A DNA stretch of 64,000 bases from Haliclona indistincta (taxonomy: Eukaryota; Porifera; Demospongiae; Haplosclerida; Chalinidae). The stretch lies in assembly GCA_964017065.1 (NCBI GenBank), contig OZ024790.1:9368887-9432886 (forward strand), read 5' to 3'. A model generated the notes under the pieces. It was not told where the DNA came from. It was given only the letters and a program-made list of their open reading frames with translations, and made no database searches. Shown here piece by piece: positions 57,417 through 64,000 of this stretch (the first letter of the stretch is position 1; the number at the start of each line of letters is the position of its first letter). The translations under genes were made by a program, and so were the position numbers.

Positions 57417-59600
57417 ATGAGCAACTCAACCCATCATCACCACCACCATCACAAAAAGAGCAGACGCTCTATAACTGTCTCCATTCAACCGACACTAGGC
57501 AAGCCTTTCGCTATTTCATGTTCACCCCAGCTAACGGTGGAAAATCTGAAAGAAGACATCAGCGACCGACTGGGCATCTCGCCCAAAAAGATGTCGGTTC
57601 TCTTTCAGTCAAAGTGAGTTCTTTTGTGTGGTAATGTCTCTAGTTGAGTTCATGATTGGACTGTGAAAGTAAATTGCATTGCATATTATTGTACACTATA
57701 ATCCATTACATATTGCAGCTGTACATTGTTGAATGCAATTTTGTCAAAAAGTCTATTTTTGTGGTTTTCAGTATCCTTATCGGCTTTCCTATAATCCAGA
57801 ATGTTCGTTTCCCTCCAGTCTACACACAGCACCTGTATGGTGCTACTCATCACACCTATTAGAGTATTCTGTTTTTCTTACTTTTGGCCAGGAATACCTG
57901 ACCAGACAGCTACCTGTATAATCCCTACCACAGACCAGTGCTGAGGGATGTCTGATTGTAAATCCACTGGTCTGGTTGTAGTGTTTGTTGTGCAGCTGTC
58001 ACTAATCCTAGACCACAATTTATCAGTTTTTGGTGTGGTTGACCAAGGCTTCTGTCCCCTAACCCTCCCCTCCTTACTCCATCTTTGTCAATTTGATAAG
58101 CTGAAATCAGAAGCTGAAAGTTGATGTGGTACGACCACAGTATGCTTGACTAACTGTGACTATCCTGTTGGGTTTATGTTGTAACCACTGTGTGAGTTAT
58201 TTGGTTAAGCATTATAGTACAGATTGGCTAGTGTCTACGTGACTTGTGGGTGCATCTGTTCATGCAGCCACTGTGCTGTTTCAGGGTTTGTCTAAATTTT
58301 CTCTATCCTTCTTGGATTACTCGTAGTTGTGGAAACAGTCCTACAACGGTTTATACACTGTAACTCTAGTGGGCCTTTGGTAACACAAAGCTGCTCAGCT
58401 TGCGTATCATAACACCATGTACTATCCCATTGCCCTGTTGGGCTAGCTATAACCGGATTGTGTGTGTGTGTGTAGATAATTTTTCTCATCCTCTCTTTAT
58501 GGGAAGTGTAGTGTACTTATCAATATGAGTTTTGACATCAAGATTAGTCTGTATGGGATGGTGGTTAGTGCTCTCTGTCTCAATTTCCTTGCTCTCTGTA
58601 TATTTTATCCTGTATAGCAGTATTGGCTTCCTAGTTAGCTTCTCAGGGGTGCCCAGCACAGTGTTTGTAATGACCTTGAGAGAAAGGTGTTCCCTTCACT
58701 TAGGATCACCTACATTATTGAGCTGTGCTCATTAGCAGTTTACTTAGCACGCCCACATTGTCACAGAGAAGTAGGGCTTATTCATCAATTCCACCCACTT
58801 GTGTCATCTCTGTGCAAATCCACACCCCAGTCAAGTTCCCCCTTGATAGATTTCCCAGTGTTTTCAATAACCAGCTTTCAGTCAAACTGACATTTCCTGT
58901 CCAATGGAGGATATTGGTTGGCACTTGACTGTTGTAGTCTTTCCACCTTGTTTGTGGATGACCTGGTATTCACCTTACAGGAAGACAGGCTTGATATCAA
59001 AGCTATCTTATAGGTCTGTGTGTTTGCTGGATTTAGGCTTCTGCTAATGTATGCACGTACATGATATGGTGTGGTATTTGGGAGGGTACGAGATTGTTTT
59101 AAGCGTGATTCACAATAGTTTATGTAGTGTGTGGTGTGTAACCGTATTATGCCGGCTTTGGGAATGGATTCCTCATATCTAAGCTTGTTAGACAAGCACT
59201 GGCCCTGCCAAGTACTGTTGAAACCGAGGGACTCTATCTGTTATTTCTCTCTGTAATGGTGTTGTGGTTTCATCACCTGCACCAAGAACTGTGCGCAGTT
59301 CTTGAGTGCCAGTTTGTGCTTGGTAGCTGTTTGGCTGGGTTCGTGCCAAAGTGCAATAGGAGCCAGTGCCAGGGCGGAAAAGGGAAAGACGATCGTGACA
59401 TGAAATCGTGTTTGTTAGCATATTCATCCTGTAGTGTAGATGCCAATTTATTGCAATAGCTCTTTTACGGTGTCTTGTCATCTTCCTAATCGTGTAGAGA
59501 ACTCACAGAGGGCACTTTATTAGAGAATTCAATAGAGGACGGATCTGACCTGAGACTAGTACCCACCTTAGAATCAGGAGTAAGTGTGAGTCCTCACTCA

Positions 59601-59678
<78 letters not shown>

Positions 59679-62071
59679 TCTCTCTCTCTCTCACACGCAC
59701 ACACCTCTCTCTCTCTCTCCTCACACACACACATGCTCTCTTTCTCTCCTCTGATGTGTATTCACTATCTCAACTTTCACTCTCTCTCTCCTCAGACGTC
59801 AATATCAATGGACCCTATGGCGATGATGAAGCATAGCATGAGCAGCATATCTGACCAACAGGTGAGGACAGCCCTGAGCTGTGTAAACCATGCATAGTAG
59901 CTCAATACTGATAGTGGCTTGGATCCTGTCACAGATAGTGTTTAGGGCAGCCTGTGTGTGTGTGTGTGTGGTCAAGCAGGGGCTGATAGAAGCGGATTGC
60001 ATTGTGGTCTTTGTTACCAGACTGTTACGCATAGTTTCTGTGTGCGTGCATGTTTTCCATAAAAGGGTGAATGGGTCATTGAGTATTCCCCAAGTACAAC
60101 AGATAGGTTAGATTGGTGTGATGTGTGGAAATGCCTTTCATACTGCAGCGTGTCTTACCGCAAGCGTGTTTGTGTGTGTCAGATTTTGTCTGTGAACAAG
60201 CATATTATAGCAATCGTCAGCCAATTCCTGTGTTTTGGTGGGCCCGGGCAAGCTCCACAATGTGTGCGAGTGTGTGTATACGTGACGTGTGTTAATACTC
60301 GTAGGTTGAGCTTCTCTGTTTGGTCTTTGAGATGTTTTATGTGTCCTTTTCTGTGTGAAGAATTTACTTCTTAGCTGGCACCAGGGCCGATTGTATAAAT
60401 TAGAGAGCATGTCTTCGTGCATGATGCTTTGTGATCGTGTGTGATATTGTGTTTGGTTTGTGACAGAGGTCTCCAGGTCAGTGGTGTGGTGGCTATGTGA
60501 CCCAGGTACCGATCCGTTGACAGTGCAATGGGTTTGTGGTTAACCTCAGTCACTCCACCACTTCATTCTAGATGCCTAGACCAGTAGTTTGACTATTAGA
60601 AGTGTTAAACTTCCTATGCATTACACTCTTTGATGTGGTGTCCGCTTACTTATATAATAAACCCTCTTTGGAGGTCTCAACTTGCAATTTTTATTAAAAC
60701 TGCATACCAACGCACAGAGCAATATTCGACACTGCCAACACACTCTATAATGTAGCGTGTACGTGAGTATGGGCATGCCTGTGTGGTTAGTGCTAGTGGT
60801 ATGCAGTAATTGGCATAGTAACTGAATACATAGTCACTCCGCTACCACTGTTGTCAAAACATGTTTAGTGCCGGCGGCTTCCTGCTCTATATAACAAGCA
60901 GCCATTCTAGCCGTGTATTGTCTGTGCACAGTAGTATAGTTTTGAGGTATCTTGTATGTGTTGTGACATGAATACCATCTGCTCTAAATGGATTGACTGA
61001 TTGTGTGACGTGGTGGTTGACCGAGTATTTCCTTTCCTACAGATTGATGAATTCCTAGCTGGCAAGTCGCCGCTCTCCGTGGCTATCAGATTAGGCGAAT
61101 CGGTGGTGGTAGTGAACTTGAATCGAGCGAAAGTAGAAGAGGTTGATGTGGATTCTCCCCCTCCTGTGAAACATTGCTCTCGGTCGCACTCGAGACGAAC
61201 ATCAGACGATATTTCTACATCTCATCCACCACCCACTAGTCCAACCACCACCACCACGATGGTCCCCACTGCGGCCGGTGTTAGCACTGCTCCCCTGAAC
61301 ACAAACCCTCACTGGTCGTCTCCTTCTTCCTCTCTCTCTACTGTAGCACCGCCCTGCTCTACGGCTACTCCTAGTATCGGCAGCAGGCACCCCACACAAA
61401 CCCTCTCTGCAACACCTACCCCAACGCCCTCTATCGCTACTCCCGAGCAACCCTGTGTACACAGACCCAAGCGAGAACAATCAAAATCGTCCCGTTCTAA
61501 AGCCGGATCAAAGGTTCAACTCACTCAAGAACAGTGGGAAGAACTACGCCGCCTTCAAGAGACTCCAGTATCAGAAAGCGGTATTAGTATGAAGAGGAAG
61601 GCGGTGATGGAAGCAATCGGGGAGATTCTCAAGAAAATGTACACCCAACGTGCCAAGGGCAAGATTCCCGGCTCATTCAAGGGTCGTTTTTCTTCCGAGT
61701 TCACTTGCGATGGTGATATGAGAGAGATTATTCACTCGAGAACAACCATGACAAGTTATGGTGGTGACTCAGAGACAGCGTCTGGCAGTGGTGTAAGAGG
61801 TCGTGATAGTGCTGGCGCTGGATCAAGCGATAAACCACTCACACAGTCAAGATTTGAGGAGAATGAAAGTATGAGAGACAAGGTAGCCATGTTGAAATGG
61901 AAGATGCAGCATTGTAGAGCAGAGAGAAAAGCCAGGCGAAAACGATCGGACAAGCCCTCGCCGTGTGGATGGATGGAAGCAATTGATTGTGACATTTCAA
62001 CTCCTCCGCCAAAGATTCGTCGAAAGACTGGTGTCTGTGGTTTCAAGAGAGGCTTCCTTCTAGCGGACTGA
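57417..62071 (+). CDS. MIDN: Midnolin homologue (ubiquitin-like, proteasome-targeting)
   Basis: Four exons (57417-57613, 59498-59579, 59796-59861, 61043-62071) give 457 aa. A ubiquitin-like domain covers about residues 16-92 (ITVSIQPTLGKPFAISCSPQ, TVENLKEDISDRLGI, DGSDLRLVPTLESG). Exons 3-4 carry the half of the Catch region that is diagnostic for midnolin (ISDQQIDEFLAGKSPLSVAI then RLGESVVVVNLNR). A long Ser/Thr/Pro-rich stretch and a C-terminal helical, basic region (LTQEQWEELRRLQETPVS, AVMEAIGEILKKMY) follow. Vertebrate midnolin captures short-lived nuclear proteins through Catch and delivers them to the proteasome without ubiquitination. The N-terminus contains seven consecutive His after MSNST. 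Intron 1 is 1.9 kb, long for this block. Confidence 0.88.
59600..59790 (+). repeat. (CT)n/(CA)n microsatellite before midnolin exon 3
   Basis: CT repeats, then CA repeats, then CT again on the coding strand, ending in CTCTCTCTCCTCAG, the acceptor of exon 3 at 59796. Confidence 0.9.
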
Positions 62072-62948
62072 TGATGACTCATCGTCATCCCTCTAATCCT
62101 TACTGAACCACATTCCAGAGATTCTTTTTATTATCAAAATATCCTGGTTTCGTTGTATAAAGCTCTTCATCTTCCTACCGCTCTTCACCTCAGTGCTGTG
62201 CGGCAAACTCTCTTCTAGAAGTTTATTACTGCACACTTCAACGTGTGGTTGTTAATTTAACGTGTCTGTGTGTGTGTCTAATTTATTTCTTGTAGCCAGG
62301 AGTGTATTTCCCAGTAATGTACTGGGAGTGTTTATCTATCATCAACTGCATAAAGTTCACAACAGTTGGCATTGAAAACCATTTTCTAAAAACATCGCTT
62401 GTTTTGGGGTTGCTTAACAAAATAATGTCAACACTAAGTGTTTCCACGAAGTTTGAGTGTATAACAACTGTCGCCATAACGAAAATAGAATCAATTACCA
62501 GTAGTTGTTCCCTGGACAAAGAAAGTTTGTGAAAACTGGTTTAGAAGAGCTAGCCGTTAGCATCATAATTGTAGACACTTGAGACAAGCTTCATTACGCA
62601 CCTAATGAGCTATTCATTGCATAATACTACTGTTACCATTGCACCAGTTTTGTACATTCACTCATACCACAGTACTGCTTCTCCTGTTTTGAACAGGACG
62701 TGCATGTAGTATTACACGAAGTTATGTAACATGTTCATGGAGCACATGTGCTGTGACACGTGCTTGATGGATCTGATTGCACAAAACGTCACTGGACCTA
62801 GAACCAGTATAATGGCTGCAGTCTTCGTCTGAGTAGCTGAGTAACCATGATGATACATGTAATCTTATTATTATAATACAATAGAGGTATTGGACTTGTG
62901 AGGTAAGTTGTGACCTGTGATATAACATTATGATAAAATTGATTTCAG
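62072..62948. other. Convergent 3' spacer between midnolin and the NIM1-type kinase
   Basis: Holds the expected 3' UTRs of both genes. No further coding sequence or repeat recognised. Confidence 0.5.
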
Positions 62949-64000
62949 TCACAGCATTACACACAGCCTGCTTCTTTGCTTGGTGCCTTTCTTTTTCTTG
63001 GCAGCTGCTGCTTGCTCCTTTTCCATAAGTTTTGATTGCAGGATGATTCGATAAGCTCCAACTGCAGCAGTCCTTGGTTCTCCACTCAGTGCTTCTTCGT
63101 CGAGAGTAGGGACTCCGAGACTAGCTAGCTGACTGAAGACAGCCTCCTTGAAGTCATCTGCATTGCCGTACGATGCTTCAACAATTGCAGACTGTCCATT
63201 GACCTGCATCCAGTCACACCCGATAACTGCGTCTATGGTTAGTCTCTCTTCTGCGTTCTTGTTCAGCATTCCAGCAAGAAGATTCTGAGCAGCCGAAGTG
63301 ATGCTCTGCGGCATGTAGAAGTCGCCAACTAGAATCTTTTCTTTTAGCTCTGAAAGACTATCAGCAGAGAAGGGCTGTTGGCCGCCGATCATGTAGTACA
63401 GCAGTACTCCGATAGCCCAAATATCAACAGGGGGTCCAAGGTAGCTGTCTTCATTGAATAGCTCTGGAGCAGCATAGGGCGGAGAGCCACAGAACAGGTC
63501 CAGCTTATCTGTGGCTGACGCTTGAACACTGAATCCAAAGTCACCGATTTTTACTCGATCGTTGGAAAAGAGAACATTTTCAGCTTTCAGATCTCTGTGC
63601 ACAACACCATTATTATGCTGTGTGAGAAAAGATGCAAGAGAGAGAGAGAAAGAGAGAGAGAGAGAGTGAGAGAGAGAGTGAGAGAGAGAGTGAGAGAGAG
63701 AGTGAGAGAGAGAGGGAGAGATGCAAGTGGGAAAAAAAGGAGAAGAAAGATAGGATTGCACTGTGAATGGTAGTATATTATATAGCTCAATTGAAAACAT
63801 GTATGATTATGGTAAAGAGATCAATAGTCAGTCAATAGTGTCTAATTTCTTGTTCACACACCCACAACACGACCAACACAGTCTGCTATGCATAACTCAC
63901 CATGTACCGAACAGCGTCAGCAACTTGACAGAAAATGGTCCTTGCATCCGGCTCAGTGAATTTCCTAGTCTTCAGGATCCTGTCCAAGAGGCAGCCATCG
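62949..64000 (-). CDS. NIM1K: NIM1-type serine/threonine kinase, C-terminal part (5' end outside window)
   Basis: Two exons in minus order: 64000 (edge) to 63901 and 63617 to 62949, joined phase 0 within HN. The catalytic loop is HRDLKAEN, the magnesium motif is DFGFS, the activation segment ends CGSPPYAAPELF, and DIWAIGVLLYYMIGG is subdomain IX. After the kinase domain, FSQLASLGVPTL and VGAYRIILQSKLMEK match the conserved C-terminus of NIM1 kinases, an AMPK-related group activated by LKB1. The T-loop Thr usual in that group is replaced in sequence by DLFCGSPPY, as in NIM1. The protein ends KKKKGTKQRSRLCVML: a polybasic stretch followed by a CaaX box (CVML, Leu predicting geranylgeranylation), so membrane attachment is likely. 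The glycine loop and VAIK lysine lie off the window. Confidence 0.88.
63636..63722 (-). repeat. (CT)n-type microsatellite before the last NIM1K exon
   Basis: CT/CTCA repeats on the coding strand about 20 bp before the ACACAG acceptor. Confidence 0.9.

Noticed and set aside
63521..63773. ULK3-type kinase assignment for the right-end kinase
   Set aside because: The catalytic core alone is ambiguous, but the C-terminal GAYRIIL segment and CGSPPYAAPELF fit NIM1 and not ULK3.

Overview
The window is animal nuclear DNA and most probably comes from a demosponge. This is inferred from gene content, compact genes with many 45-100 bp introns, and a Death-NACHT-LRR receptor of the kind expanded in sponges. 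No rRNA, tRNA or CRISPR array was recognised. Exon models were built by hand from splice signals and reading-frame closure. Most of the multi-exon models close exactly in frame.

Region 1 (1-9 kb): the 3' end of a Death-domain gene, a hairpin-ended mobile element carrying a 148-bp foldback, a complete heparanase (GH79) gene and a complete CYP4-type P450 gene.

Region 2 (9-46 kb): a young accessory region built by duplication and transposition. It holds an intronless methyltransferase, three broken P450 copies, two open copies and one fragment of an EF-hand-like gene of unknown function, and a family of POT/SLC15-like transporters on the minus strand. Of the transporters one copy is intact (32886-34487), three are disabled and several are remnants. 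A Death-NACHT-LRR receptor lies between the transporter groups, and an intronless secreted NHL-repeat protein lies at 44.2-45.1 kb. At least three kinds of mobile element sit among them: hairpin-ended elements that resemble Helitron/Helentron-type non-autonomous elements, MULE-like elements with 9-10 bp target duplications (one holding a RecQ helicase fragment), and pogo-like MITEs. For three insertions the window also contains a duplicated copy without the insert, so the integration sites can be read directly.

Region 3 (46.6-64 kb): a conserved, dense block with little duplication. Two unrecognised conserved-looking genes are divergent (46.6-48.0 minus, 48.3-49.4 plus). Then come the 14-exon ciliary dynein-2 light intermediate chain gene DYNC2LI1 (minus), a small spliced gene divergent from it, RWDD3 (minus), midnolin (plus) and the 3' part of a NIM1-type kinase gene (minus, running off the window). 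A perfect RFX X-box lies between DYNC2LI1 and its divergent neighbour, which fits ciliary control. Several introns here carry long (CT)n runs on the coding strand just before the 3' splice site.

The accessory region shows repeated birth and death of detoxification, transport and sensing genes. The right-hand block is housekeeping: intraflagellar transport, a SUMO-pathway cofactor, ubiquitin-independent protein turnover and an AMPK-related kinase.
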